Below are positions 17,718-25,999 of a stretch of DNA of 64,000 nt, one piece after another (within the stretch, counting starts at the first letter, position 1; each line of letters opens with the position of its first letter). This DNA is from Massilia endophytica. GTDB taxonomy: Bacteria > Pseudomonadota > Gammaproteobacteria > Burkholderiales > Burkholderiaceae_D. The notes under the pieces are model-generated. The model had not been told where the DNA came from, ran no database searches, and saw only the letters and a list, made by a program, of their open reading frames with translations. The stretch lies in contig NZ_CP088952.1 in assembly GCF_021165955.1 (NCBI RefSeq), positions 1,674,001-1,738,000 of the forward strand, read 5' to 3'. The position numbers were made by a program, and so were the translations under genes.

Positions 17718-18383
17718 ATGCAGCTGACTTTGTACTACCACCCCCTCGCTTCCTACTGCCACAAGGTGCTGATTGCGCTGTACGAGCACGGCGCCCAGTT
17801 CGAACGCCGCATCGTCGACCTTGGCGATGAGCGCGACCGCGCCGAACTCGCCGCCATCTGGCCCTTCGTTCGTTTCCCGGTCATCCGAGATCACGAGCGC
17901 AAGCGCGACGTGGCGGAATCGGCCACCATCATCGAATACCTCGACCACTACCAGAACGGCGCGGGCAAGCTCGTTCCTTCAGGGTGGGAAGCAGCGCTCG
18001 ACGCGCGCCATTGGGAACGCTTCTTCGACCATTACGTGCAAACGCCGGTGCAGGCCATCGTCCAGGACCGGCTCACGGGCCGCAACGGCGATACCAGCAG
18101 GGAGCGTACCATGCTGGCGACGGCCTACCGCCTGATCGACCAGCGCATGGCAGGGCGCCAGTGGATTGCAGGGGAGTTCAGCATGGCCGAATGTTCGGCA
18201 GCGCCTGCGCTGTTCTATGCCGCCACGCTGGAAGCCATCCCCGAGGGCATGTCCCATCTTTCCGCCTACTTCGAAAGGCTGATGGCACGTCCGTCCGTGC
18301 AGCGGGTACTGGCCGAAGCGCGGCCGTACTTCCCCATGTATCCCTTTGCCGAGGCGATTCCGGCGAGGTTCCTGGAGGGGTAA
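17718..18383 (+). CDS. Glutathione S-transferase family protein
   Basis: 221 residues. The N-terminal thioredoxin-like domain (1-80) begins LTLYYHPLASYCHKVLIALYEHG with the ESATIIEYLD glutathione gamma-glutamyl contact (Glu-Ser) near residue 66. The C-terminal domain is all-helical. A catalytic Ser/Cys in SYCHK is plausible. It is first of an operon with an ArsR-type regulator and an SRPBCC protein. GSTs with such neighbours are commonly accessory detoxification genes; the substrate is unknown. Confidence 0.87.
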   Translation: MQLTLYYHPLASYCHKVLIALYEHGAQFERRIVDLGDERDRAELAAIWPFVRFPVIRDHERKRDVAESATIIEYLDHYQNGAGKLVPSGWEAALDARHWERFFDHYVQTPVQAIVQDRLTGRNGDTSRERTMLATAYRLIDQRMAGRQWIAGEFSMAECSAAPALFYAATLEAIPEGMSHLSAYFERLMARPSVQRVLAEARPYFPMYPFAEAIPARFLEG

Positions 18384-18385
18384 GC

Positions 18386-18697
18386 GTGTCCACGCTGGAC
18401 CTGAAATTCCACGCACTGTCCGATGCCACGCGCAGGGCGCTGGTTGAACGCCTGAGCCTTGGGCCATGTTCAATGAAGGAACTGGCCGAACCGATGGCGG
18501 TATCCCTGCCGACGGTGCTGAAGCACCTGGCGGTGCTCGAATCGGGCGCCATCGTCATCTCGGAAAAACAGGGCAGGGTGCGCACGTTCCGCATCGCCCC
18601 CGACGCCTTCGCCGACATGGAGCGCTGGGTGGCCGAACGCAAACGCATGTGGAATTCGCGCTTCGACAAGCTTGAACAATATCTGGAGGATCAATGA
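18386..18697 (+). CDS. ArsR-family winged-helix regulator
   Basis: 103 residues from a GTG start at 18386, preceded by GGAGGGG; it begins two bases after the GST stop. The winged helix shows the family pattern LKFHALSDATRRALVERLSLGPCSMKEL broken by HTH (MAVSLPTVLKHLAVLESGAIV) and wing (SEKQGRVRTFRI). The metal-sensing ELCVCDL-type cysteine motif is missing; the single Cys at the equivalent place (GPCSMKEL) makes it more like the SRPBCC-coupled ArsR subgroup. ATGA overlap with the next gene shows co-translation. It probably represses its own operon. Confidence 0.9.
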   Translation: MSTLDLKFHALSDATRRALVERLSLGPCSMKELAEPMAVSLPTVLKHLAVLESGAIVISEKQGRVRTFRIAPDAFADMERWVAERKRMWNSRFDKLEQYLEDQ

Positions 18698-19170
18698 TCG
18701 GCAGTTCTACCGTGCACTCTAGCTTCGCCATCGAGCGCAATTTCCGCGTGCCGCCCTCAAAAGTGTTTGCATCCTGGGCCAGCGTGGAAGCCAAGAAGGT
18801 ATGGTTCTCCTGCGACGACGCCATGGTGACGCAGGAATTCAGCCTCGACTTCAGGCCGGGAGGGCGCGAAACCAACCGCGTCGCCGTGCCGGGCGGCGAA
18901 GTGCACATGTTCCAGGGCGTCTACCTCGATATCGTGCCGGACCGGCGCATCATCTATGCCTACGATATGCATGTGGGCGAGAAGCGCATCTCCGCCTCAC
19001 TCGCCACGGTCGTCTTCGAGCCGCAGGGCAGCGGCACGAAAATGGTGTTCACCGAGCAGATTGCCTTCCTCGACGGCTACAGCGACCGGGAAGAGCGCAT
19101 CCGCGGCACGGAGATCGGCCTGGACAAGCTGGTGCTCAGTCTCGAACCGATGGACGGCCCGGCGCAGTAG
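18694..19170 (+). CDS. SRPBCC (AHSA1-type) ligand-binding protein
   Basis: 158 residues of the START/SRPBCC fold: opening FAIERNFRVPPSKVFASWA, then WFSCDD, DFRPGGRE, and a C-terminal FLDGYSDREERIRGTEIGLDKL helix. AHSA1-type domains bind hydrophobic ligands in a helix-grip cavity. The ArsR plus SRPBCC pairing is widespread and thought to couple ligand sensing to repression, though mechanisms are mostly unproven. Its 3' end overlaps the convergent PEP-CTERM gene by 35 bases. Confidence 0.88.
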   Translation: MIGSSTVHSSFAIERNFRVPPSKVFASWASVEAKKVWFSCDDAMVTQEFSLDFRPGGRETNRVAVPGGEVHMFQGVYLDIVPDRRIIYAYDMHVGEKRISASLATVVFEPQGSGTKMVFTEQIAFLDGYSDREERIRGTEIGLDKLVLSLEPMDGPAQ

Positions 19171-19951
19171 GCCTTCGCCGTACCAGGCCAAGCACAGCGA
19201 GCCCCGCCAGCAGCATGGCCCCGTGCGCAGGTTGGGGCACCGGCGATACGACGGCAGCGCTGGTGAACAGCGAGAGCAGGGCGTAGCCTTCCGCGCTGGC
19301 GCTGGTGCCGTTGCTGAAGGAGGCCTGCAGCAGCGTTGTGCCGTCGCCTATCCCGCTCACGCCCTCGGCGTTGACGGTGTGGCCGTCTTCGCCCGCCGGA
19401 TCGATGAACACCTCAAGTACGCTGCGTGCGAGGAAGGAGCTTCCGGGGCCGCTCACGTGGGCCGAGTAATCCATCGCGGTATGGAACGTGACCGAAGTGT
19501 TGGCGGAAAGCGTAAAGGCGACCGGGTCGCTGAAAATTGAGTGATAGGCGTTCAGCGTGCGGTCCGTGGTGCGCAGGTGGTCCTCGATTGTCAGCACCTG
19601 GGAGGGCGCGGCGCCGCGGCTGCCGAGGGAGGCATGCATGGTGCTGTCGCCGCGCACATAGTCCAGCGATAAGGGACCGCCCTCGAAATCGGAACGATTG
19701 AGATAGTCGCTCACGGCCGGATGGCCGCGATACCACTCGGAATAGGACGCCCCCAGCGTGCCGCTATAGCCGTCGGACGACAGGGGAATAAAGCTCAGCG
19801 AGGGCGCAATGCCGTCGGAAGGATCGAGATCGGTCAGCGTATAGCTGAGCTTCCCGTAAGTGATCGTTGCGTCCACATCCGCCAGCGCAGGCGCGCTCCA
19901 GGCGGCGCCCAGCATGCAGCCGAGCAGGACGAGGGGTTTAGCCAGTTTCAT
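19136..19951 (-). CDS. PEP-CTERM-like exported protein (variant motif)
   Basis: 271 residues from ATG 19951 (GGAG upstream; a longer start exists 7 codons earlier). A signal peptide MKLAKPLVLLGCMLGAAWSAPALA is visible. The C-terminus has the tripartite sorting pattern: VPQP, a hydrophobic helix (MLLAGLAVLGLV) and an RRR cluster. The PEP is PQP here, a tolerated variant. The body is beta-rich, low in Lys, without a recognised domain. Such proteins are cleaved by exosortase and often go to the exopolysaccharide matrix; no exosortase gene is in this window. Confidence 0.75.
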   Translation of the reverse strand: MKLAKPLVLLGCMLGAAWSAPALADVDATITYGKLSYTLTDLDPSDGIAPSLSFIPLSSDGYSGTLGASYSEWYRGHPAVSDYLNRSDFEGGPLSLDYVRGDSTMHASLGSRGAAPSQVLTIEDHLRTTDRTLNAYHSIFSDPVAFTLSANTSVTFHTAMDYSAHVSGPGSSFLARSVLEVFIDPAGEDGHTVNAEGVSGIGDGTTLLQASFSNGTSASAEGYALLSLFTSAAVVSPVPQPAHGAMLLAGLAVLGLVRRRPTAPGRPSVRD

Positions 19952-20037
19952 TGCAGTCTCCAGATTCGGCATGCCCCTAGCTTACCGGGCACGCCTTCCG
20001 GACTGCGTTTCAATTGAAAATCTTTCTATTGAGTATC

Positions 20038-20484
20038 TCAGCCCGCGTAGGCTGGCCTCTCAACGAAGGCCGGCGGTTCCAGCCGCGCCCGCAGTTCGGC
20101 GCTCGGGGTTTCGCCTGCCTCGATGGCGGCTGCCAGCTCGACCAACGCCGCCATATTGCTGGGTTTACGGGCGTGGAGGTCGAAACCGGCTTGTATGGCA
20201 TGGCGCTGGGTAATGCCGTCGGTCCAGGCCGTGAGGGCAACCAGGTAGAGCGGGTCGGGCAGGCCGCTGGCGCGCAGGTTGCGCGCCACCTGGAAGCCGT
20301 CCACCTGGGGCATGCCGATATCGATAAAGGCCAGCATCGGCAGGCATTGGCGGGCGACGGCAACCGCCTGGGCGGCATCCGTGCACACGGTGCAGGGATA
20401 GCCCAGCTCCGAGAAGAGCTCGCGCAGCAGGTTGGCCACCTGGGCATTGTCATCGACGATCAGAATGCGGGTGCGGGGGCGCAT
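20038..20484 (-). CDS. Stand-alone response-regulator receiver
   Basis: 148 residues with a single CheY-like receiver: acidic pair Asp11-Asp12, phosphoacceptor Asp55 (FIDIGMP), Thr85 and Lys107 (ARKPSN). There is no output domain, and the C-terminal 30 residues are short and Pro-rich. Receivers of this sort act as phosphate shuttles or sinks. No histidine kinase is adjacent, so its partner is elsewhere. Confidence 0.88.
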   Translation of the reverse strand: MRPRTRILIVDDNAQVANLLRELFSELGYPCTVCTDAAQAVAVARQCLPMLAFIDIGMPQVDGFQVARNLRASGLPDPLYLVALTAWTDGITQRHAIQAGFDLHARKPSNMAALVELAAAIEAGETPSAELRARLEPPAFVERPAYAG

Positions 20485-20627
20485 CGGGGGCTCCGGTAGC
20501 AGATCGGGAGAGGCAGTCTAGCCTAACTCAGCAGTAAGGTGCGCGCGCTTGACGCACCGCTGGAGTGATGCACCCCCCGGGGTGGCGCTGTGACCGGGCT
20601 ACGCCGCCTTCCCGCGTCCGGCTTGGA

Positions 20628-21560
20628 CTACCTGCCCGCGCCGATCGGGCGCCACTGATAGCGCTCGCCGTCCCGTACGATGGTTCCCACGCCGGGGTAG
20701 GGGAGGTGCGCGCCAAGGACGGTCCAGCCCTGCTGCGCCGACTCCGATAGCCAGCGCTGGCGCATGGCCGACGCGTCGGCAGGCTTCGAGTCGTAGCGCG
20801 TGCCCACATCCAGGTTCGCCAGCTGGACATCGGCGACGTGGATCAGGTCTCCCCAGAAGAGGGAGGTTTCCTTGCCCTGTTTCCAAAGGAAGGCCGCGTG
20901 GCCGGGCGTATGGCCGCCCGCATCCTGTGCCACGATGCCGGGCAGGATCTCGGCCTTGTACTCGAACGCCTTCAGGCGGCCTGCCTGTGCATAGGGAGAC
21001 AGCGCCGACTGGATGGCCAGAATGAGCGGCCGGAATTGCTCGGGAGCCCGGGAGGGCAGTTCGGGAGCAAGCCAGAATTTCGCTTCGTTCGCGTGGACAT
21101 GCACTGTGGCGTTCGGGTACATCGGCTTCGTGCCGTCCAGCAGGCCGCCCACATGGTCGGCGTGCATGTGGGTGATGAGGACATCGGTCACCTTTTCCGG
21201 CGCGAGGCCCAGGGCACGCAGCGTCGCCGCCAGCGTTCCTCGGTAGGACGGCAGGATGGATCCGCCGCCCGCATCCACCAGCACTACGCGCTCCCCGAGC
21301 CTCAAGACATACACATTGACAGGGGATGGCGAGGGGTTCGGCTGGCCCGCCTTCGCCAGCGTTTCCGCCAGTTGGGACGGCTCGATGTTGGTCAAGGCCT
21401 CGCTGACGGCTGGCTGAACGCCGTCGAGGATGGCAATCACCTGGGCGCCGCCGACGCTCAGGACGCGATGCTGGTCTCCAGTGGCCATCACTGGTGCGGA
21501 CGCCCGTGCGGACAAGGCCAGGGCCACCGAAAAGGGGAGGAAGTAGGTTCTCAGATTCAT
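20628..21560 (-). CDS. Exported MBL-fold metallo-hydrolase
   Basis: 310 residues from ATG 21560; the frame is open 21 codons further up, but only this start gives the signal peptide (MNLRTYFLPFSVALALSARASA). Metal ligands are visible as THMHADH, GGHTPGH and FWGDLIH. This is the AHL-lactonase/AidC-like or general MBL branch with a periplasmic location. No substrate can be assigned. Confidence 0.85.
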   Translation of the reverse strand: MNLRTYFLPFSVALALSARASAPVMATGDQHRVLSVGGAQVIAILDGVQPAVSEALTNIEPSQLAETLAKAGQPNPSPSPVNVYVLRLGERVVLVDAGGGSILPSYRGTLAATLRALGLAPEKVTDVLITHMHADHVGGLLDGTKPMYPNATVHVHANEAKFWLAPELPSRAPEQFRPLILAIQSALSPYAQAGRLKAFEYKAEILPGIVAQDAGGHTPGHAAFLWKQGKETSLFWGDLIHVADVQLANLDVGTRYDSKPADASAMRQRWLSESAQQGWTVLGAHLPYPGVGTIVRDGERYQWRPIGAGR

Positions 21561-21639
21561 ATTCTCATTCGGATAGGATCCTGCGGAGGATACCGAATGG
21601 AAGTTGGCGCGGCGTTGCCGCAATTGCTGTTTTGCGTAC

Positions 21640-22422
21640 CTACTTCAGCGGCAGGTAGTAGTCTGCAAGGCGCTCATGCGGAGCCGTGAACACGGGATCG
21701 TTGACGTAGTGGCACAGTACCCGCCCCGGCGCGGGCGCCAAGCCTGTATGGGCAGCCGCGAGGCGCCGCAGTTCCGGCGGCGAAGGCCTGTCGTTGCCGC
21801 GCCAGCGCACGACGAGATGCCTGCCGCCGCCAATAGCCCCCTCGCAGGCGCCGCCTATCGGAACCACGCCGTTCAGCCGCTCGATGCAGGCGCCCGAGGA
21901 AACGTCGTCCAGGCCCGAATCCACCTGCGACCATACCGTCCACGCGGCGCGCGCAATACCCCGGTTCTCGGCGCGGGCGAGCAGGTTGTCGAAGGTCGCA
22001 CTCGGGTCTTCGAAGTCCGCAAAGGGAAGCCTGTACACACGCCGAGGGGGCAGCTCGGCGACGCCAACCTGGTAGCGGGGTAATGGGGCGGATTGGCGCA
22101 TCACGCTCGGGGTGACGCCGAAGGAGCGGTGAAAGGCCCGCGCGAAGGTCTGCGGCGAGCCATAGCCGCAGCTGAGGGCCGTCGAAGTGACGTCCGCCCC
22201 TTCATGCAGGAGCGCCTGGGCGCGCGCCAGCCGAAGACGGCGTACCGTCACAAGCGGCGTTTCGAGCAGGGCCTCGGCGTAGAAGCGCTCGAAATGGAAC
22301 TTCGACAGGCATGCCACGTCCGCCAACGCCGCCAGCGTAATGTTCTCGGACAGATGGTGTTCGATGTAATCGAGCACACGCCGGAGGCGGCGGCGCTTCT
22401 CGATGATGTGGCGCACGGACAT
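21640..22422 (-). CDS. AraC-family regulator with GyrI-like effector domain
   Basis: 260 residues from ATG 22422 (AGAGGA five bases ahead). The two AraC helix-turn-helix units are N-terminal (about 10-110: ITLAALADVACLSKFHFERFY and VTSTALSCGYGSPQTFARAFHRSFGVTP), the reverse of the usual order. A GyrI-like small-molecule-binding domain fills residues about 120-260 (YQVGVAELPPRRVYRLP, then closing DYYLPLK). This architecture is that of Rob/SoxS-type and BmrR-like multidrug regulators. It borders the AT-rich insert. Confidence 0.88.
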   Translation of the reverse strand: MSVRHIIEKRRRLRRVLDYIEHHLSENITLAALADVACLSKFHFERFYAEALLETPLVTVRRLRLARAQALLHEGADVTSTALSCGYGSPQTFARAFHRSFGVTPSVMRQSAPLPRYQVGVAELPPRRVYRLPFADFEDPSATFDNLLARAENRGIARAAWTVWSQVDSGLDDVSSGACIERLNGVVPIGGACEGAIGGGRHLVVRWRGNDRPSPPELRRLAAAHTGLAPAPGRVLCHYVNDPVFTAPHERLADYYLPLK

Positions 22423-22593
22423 ACAATTCCTCTTTTTGGCGTTCCCGAAAAGTCTAGCATTACCCCGATATGGAAGCACGTGGGTTCGCCGAAAGGAACC
22501 CTCAAGTCATTACCTCCACATGCATGGCTCCGTATTGGCTTCTGGGTGTGACATTTGGTGAGTATTCTGTAGGCCGCAATAGGCTAACATTGC

Positions 22594-22609
22594 GTAGGAT
22601 CAGTCCTAC
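22594..22609. promoter_or_regulatory. Palindrome in the AIPR gene upstream region
   Basis: Arms GTAGGA and TCCTAC flank TCAG, about 60 bases before the AIPR start. A possible -35 (TTGTCA, 22619-22624) lies just downstream; its -10 partner (CAGATT) is weak. The 247-bp gap between the AraC and AIPR genes holds little else. An operator role is inference. Confidence 0.35.
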
Positions 22610-22669
22610 ATACGCCGTTTGTCATGTTTATACGACGAACTCAGATTGCATTTTTAATAATTAAATAAT

Positions 22670-24433
22670 ATGGAACACAGAATTCTTCATTCGCATGTGG
22701 CAGACTTTGCGAATTCTGCACAGATATCCAATTTGCCTGAGCATAAACGCTTTGAGTATTTTACGAATTATTCGATCGTTTCGAGCATTCATCCTGAAGC
22801 GTTCACGGAAATTGGCGAGCTCGCAAGCATTGATGTCGATGAATCTGGGACGTTTGGGATCGATGCAATATCCGTAATAGTCAATAGTAATATAGTTCAG
22901 TGCATCGATGATATAGATCTTCAGGCTAAATCAAATCATATAGATGCAACCGTTCTTTTTATACAGGCCAAGACCTCCAGATCAGTCGATACAGGCGATG
23001 TACTCAAGTTTGCCGAAGCCGTGAAGAATTTCCTCCTGAACCTGTCGCAGAGTGAGGAGCACGATAATCTTAACGCGCAAAAGGAGCTTCTTCAGCACCT
23101 GTTCTCGCCAAAAATTGCAAAGCTGCACGGCCGCGACTCGCCAAAGTGCCAGATGGCATTTGCATACACTGGCAGCCACAAAGTAGATGAGTTTATCGAT
23201 GAGATTGCTACTGGCAGGTGTAGAGAGCTAAAGTCCAGCGTTCCAGATTTTAAAAGCTTCAACATAGATTTCTACAATGCTGAAAGACTTATTGATACCT
23301 ACAAGCAGGTAGAAAACCAATTTGAAGTAGAGATAAGATTCAAGAACAACCTGCCCTTGGATACAATTTCAGGCGTTGAGCAAGCCTATATCGGCTACAT
23401 CGATGCAGCTGAGTTTCTTAAGCTGATAACTGATCCAAAAGACCAAATTAGGCGGAATGTGTTCTATGACAACGTGCGTGATTTTCAAGGTATTGAAAAC
23501 TCCGTTAATACGGAAATTAACGAAACCATTTCGTCCCCTAATGAGGTGGATAAATTTATTCTATTTAATAACGGCGTGACCGCTGTTGCAGGGTTGGTAA
23601 AGAACTTGGGCGCCAACAGATTTCTTCTTCGGAACTACCAGATCGTCAATGGTTGTCAGACCAGTAACGTCTTGTTTCTCAATCGCAAAGCGGAGCACAT
23701 TGATTCAATATCCGTACCTATAAAAATTGTTCATACAAATGAATCCGAAGTCGTTGGTGCCATTATTAAGGCAAATAATCGGCAAACACCGATCCCGAAC
23801 GAAGCTTTCGTGGCGCTTCAGGAATGGCATAAGCGCTTGCAGGAATATGTTTCGGTAGAGTCGCGACGGGTGGGGGAGATCCTTTTTTATGAACGACGCT
23901 CTAAGGAGTTCACTTTGCTGGAGCAGGCGCCTGAGAAGAAGAGGGTTGTCGGGCTCCACAGTCTTATCAGATCGTATACGAGTACTTATCTACAAAAACC
24001 TCACTCGGTTATTGCAAATAACACAACGGAGATTCTGCGATCGCGATCGGACCAACTTTTCGGTTCTGATCATTCCCATGCACCGTACTTTGCTTCCGCA
24101 TTGCTTCTGTATAAGATCAACGAGTATTTAGGTAGTTTAGACAAGGATGGCTTCATTTACCGCCACCGCTATCACATAGCTATGTGCTATTGCTTCCAAA
24201 TATGTAGGGCAAATAAGTTACCCCCGCCAAACTCAAAGGCAGCGATTGCGTTGGCAGACGATATCGTAAAATCGATAGCGGATCCCGATGAGCTTGCCCG
24301 TAGGGTTACCAAGATCGGGGGGCTAATTCGGTCCAAGCACAGTGAATTCAAAAGGAATAATGGCTACACACCACGAAATCCACCCATGCGGTCAGCCGAG
24401 TTCACTGAACTATTGTTGAAATCGTGCCGGTGA
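22670..24433 (+). CDS. AIPR-family protein (abortive phage infection), probable nuclease
   Basis: 587 residues. The AIPR core is recognisable: NVRDFQG (268-274), FNNGVT (299-304) and QIVNGCQTS (324-332), the most conserved strings of the family. The N-terminal part carries a restriction-endonuclease-like pattern: GIDAISV with Asp65 and FIQAK with Gln99/Lys101, a D...QxK form of the PD-(D/E)XK nuclease core. AIPR proteins are linked to phage resistance through abortive infection. Codon use is strikingly AT-rich against the flanks, indicating transfer. No Shine-Dalgarno is evident before the ATG (TTTAATAATTAAATAAT). No toxin-antitoxin partner or methylase is adjacent. Confidence 0.85.
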   Translation: MEHRILHSHVADFANSAQISNLPEHKRFEYFTNYSIVSSIHPEAFTEIGELASIDVDESGTFGIDAISVIVNSNIVQCIDDIDLQAKSNHIDATVLFIQAKTSRSVDTGDVLKFAEAVKNFLLNLSQSEEHDNLNAQKELLQHLFSPKIAKLHGRDSPKCQMAFAYTGSHKVDEFIDEIATGRCRELKSSVPDFKSFNIDFYNAERLIDTYKQVENQFEVEIRFKNNLPLDTISGVEQAYIGYIDAAEFLKLITDPKDQIRRNVFYDNVRDFQGIENSVNTEINETISSPNEVDKFILFNNGVTAVAGLVKNLGANRFLLRNYQIVNGCQTSNVLFLNRKAEHIDSISVPIKIVHTNESEVVGAIIKANNRQTPIPNEAFVALQEWHKRLQEYVSVESRRVGEILFYERRSKEFTLLEQAPEKKRVVGLHSLIRSYTSTYLQKPHSVIANNTTEILRSRSDQLFGSDHSHAPYFASALLLYKINEYLGSLDKDGFIYRHRYHIAMCYCFQICRANKLPPPNSKAAIALADDIVKSIADPDELARRVTKIGGLIRSKHSEFKRNNGYTPRNPPMRSAEFTELLLKSCR

Positions 24434-24763
24434 ACGCATGGCAAAAGGCTTGACGGCAGTGGCAGCTACTTACCTTTGCCTTGTGCCCGCGATGCGTGCG
24501 TTTGGCGCATGCTGCGGAGGTCAGGACAGACGCTGAGGTGACGGCGACAACCCAGCCCTCAGCTTGTTGAATGAATGTCTATCACGCGACTATAGAGAGC
24601 GTGGTCGACTCCGCTTGCCAACCTGCGCAAGGTTTCACTACGGTTACGGGGATTGAACTGAGCAAGTGGACCGAAAGCACAGCAAAGTTGAGAAACCGCT
24701 ACGTTGTGGTAGAGATCGGCAAGTAGTGCATTCGCAAGTTTCGGCTCGCGCGCCACGCAAACG
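24434..24763. other. Gene-poor gap between AIPR gene and IS3 element
   Basis: 330 bases with no gene I can support. Short frames exist on both strands (24571-24726 plus, 51 residues; 24559-24756 minus, 65 residues), but neither has a ribosome-binding site or recognisable family. The last bases (AACG, 24760-24763) are the left copy of the IS target duplication. The base composition is intermediate between insert and chromosome, so it may be debris of a disrupted gene. Confidence 0.5.
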
Positions 24764-24789
24764 TGTAATGACCCAGCGGTTCCTGCTCA
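24764..24789. repeat. IS3 left terminal inverted repeat
   Basis: It starts TGTAATGACCCAG, then CGG, then TTCCTGCTCA. The outer 13 and inner 10 bases match the right repeat in inverted orientation. Confidence 0.88.
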
Positions 24790-24791
24790 AC

Positions 24792-25613
24792 TTAAGCCGC
24801 TAATCTAAACGCCTCAGCGGGTGTTTTCATGCCCAGCGCCTGATGCGGGCGCCGGTTGTTGTAGAAGCCAATCCAGTCGGCGATGACCCGGCTGGCGTTT
24901 TGCAAACTTTCGAAGCGGTGCCGATGTACGCACTGCTCCTTCAGCGTCCTGATGACGCGCTCCACCATGCCATTCTGCTCGGGGCAGTGAGGCGTGATGA
25001 ATTCCTGGCGCAGGCCATAGCTGCGCACCAATCTGGTGTAGCTGCGGCTGGTGAAAACCAAGCCGTTGTCCGACCTTAACAAGAATGGCGCTGTAACTTT
25101 GCCCAGGGTGCCATAGCGGGCAATAAGGGCCTGTTCCAAGGCCGCCTCCGCCGTTTTAGCCTTGCCGGAGCGGGAAAGATGCCAGCCCAGTAGTTCACGG
25201 GTATGGCAATCGATCACCAAAGCCAGCACTGACCACCCATCGCGCCCAGCCCAGACGCGGCACATGTCGGTCGCCCAGCGCTGGTCCGGAGCCGTCGCCA
25301 CCGAAGGCAAGGCCTGCACACGCGGACGAAAGCCGATCGGCCGCTTCTTCACTTGCCAGCCACGTAGTTGGAAGATGCGTTGCACGGTGTTCTTGTTGAA
25401 GCCCAGCAGGGCCGCCACGGTGCGATAGCCGAACGATGGCTCCTCGTTGATCATGGCCTTGATTGGTTCGGCAAAGCGCGGCTGCACCTTCGGCGCCGCC
25501 TTGACGGACTTGTAGTACACCGTCCGGCGCGGCATGTCGAACCACTGGCACAGCTTATTGATCGAAACTTTGAATCCGTCTTCTGCTAGTCCCTGGCGGA
25601 TCGTTTCGATCAC
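24792..25613 (-). CDS. IS3-family transposase OrfB (DDE integrase core)
   Basis: 273 residues from a GTG at 25613 that overlaps the orfA stop as GTGA. The N-terminal HTH_21 segment is followed by the rve core: WATDMCRVW (first Asp), LRSDNGLVF (second Asp) and PEQNGMVERVIRTLKEQ (Glu), then the C-terminal YNNRRPHQALG signature. The catalytic triad is complete. No A-A-A-A-A-A-G slip site is visible at the junction, so reinitiation at GTGA is more likely than programmed frameshift. Confidence 0.92.
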   Translation of the reverse strand: MIETIRQGLAEDGFKVSINKLCQWFDMPRRTVYYKSVKAAPKVQPRFAEPIKAMINEEPSFGYRTVAALLGFNKNTVQRIFQLRGWQVKKRPIGFRPRVQALPSVATAPDQRWATDMCRVWAGRDGWSVLALVIDCHTRELLGWHLSRSGKAKTAEAALEQALIARYGTLGKVTAPFLLRSDNGLVFTSRSYTRLVRSYGLRQEFITPHCPEQNGMVERVIRTLKEQCVHRHRFESLQNASRVIADWIGFYNNRRPHQALGMKTPAEAFRLAA

Positions 25614-25918
25614 TTCTCTTCCTCGCCCAGCAGGGACGCCAGCTTTTTTCTGGCACGCAGTTCCAGCATCGCCTCACCGTAGGCTTCTTGAAGCTCTTTG
25701 ATCTGGCGTTCGTACTGCTCGCGGACGTCGAGCGGTTTTGCCCGCAAGGCGTTCTCCATGCCCCGCTTGGCTTCATCCACCCACTCTTCGATCTCCGAAG
25801 GCGGCATATCAAAGGCCCGGCTGGCCTCTGCCACGGTGGTCTTACCTTGAATGATTTCAGTGACCAGCGCTGCTTTGCGCTTCGCCGTCCAACGTTTTAC
25901 TTCCTCTTCCATGACCAT
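25610..25918 (-). CDS. IS3-family OrfA, helix-turn-helix protein
   Basis: 102 residues. The N-terminal HTH (VKRWTAKRKAALVTEIIQG, then VAEASRAFDMPPSEIEEW) binds the element ends in related transposons. The second half is a leucine-zipper-like coiled coil (VREQYERQIKELQEAYGEAML) for dimerisation with OrfB. It matches the DUF1153-type OrfA subgroup. ATG 25918 is chosen; a GTG two codons earlier has better spacing from the AAAGGA site, and a longer start at 25948 is possible. Confidence 0.85.
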   Translation of the reverse strand: MVMEEEVKRWTAKRKAALVTEIIQGKTTVAEASRAFDMPPSEIEEWVDEAKRGMENALRAKPLDVREQYERQIKELQEAYGEAMLELRARKKLASLLGEEEK

Positions 25919-25949
25919 GCTCACGTGATGTCCTTTCTGTATTATCACC

Positions 25950-25976
25950 TGAGCAGGAATTCACTGGGTCATTACA
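25950..25976. repeat. IS3 right terminal inverted repeat
   Basis: Reverse complement reads TGTAATGACCCAG, TGAA, TTCCTGCTCA. It differs from the left copy only in the 3-4 base middle. Confidence 0.88.
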
Positions 25977-25999
25977 AACGCGTGTATCGGAATCCATGC

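Larger units (their letters stand above)
24764..25976 (-). mobile_element. IS3-family insertion sequence, apparently complete (1213 bp)
   Basis: The element is bounded by inverted repeats (24764-24789 and 25950-25976) and flanked by AACG on both sides (24760-24763 and 25977-25980), a probable 4-bp target duplication. It carries orfA (25610-25918) and orfB (24792-25613) on the minus strand. Both termini and both genes look intact, so it may be active. It inserted between the AIPR gene and tRNA-Leu, 20 bp from the tRNA 3' end. Confidence 0.9.

Noticed and set aside
22470..22664. Small plus frame ending just before the AIPR gene
   Set aside because: No RBS or family; it crosses from chromosome-like to insert-like sequence and looks like chance.
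22423..22669. attL repeat of the tRNA-Leu 3' end
   Set aside because: No copy of the tRNA 3' sequence was seen at the left edge of the insert.
24559..24756. Short frames on either strand before the IS
   Set aside because: No RBS, no homology that I recognise; may be debris.
25600..25620. Programmed -1 frameshift between orfA and orfB
   Set aside because: No A6G or similar slip site at the junction; the GTGA overlap fits reinitiation better.
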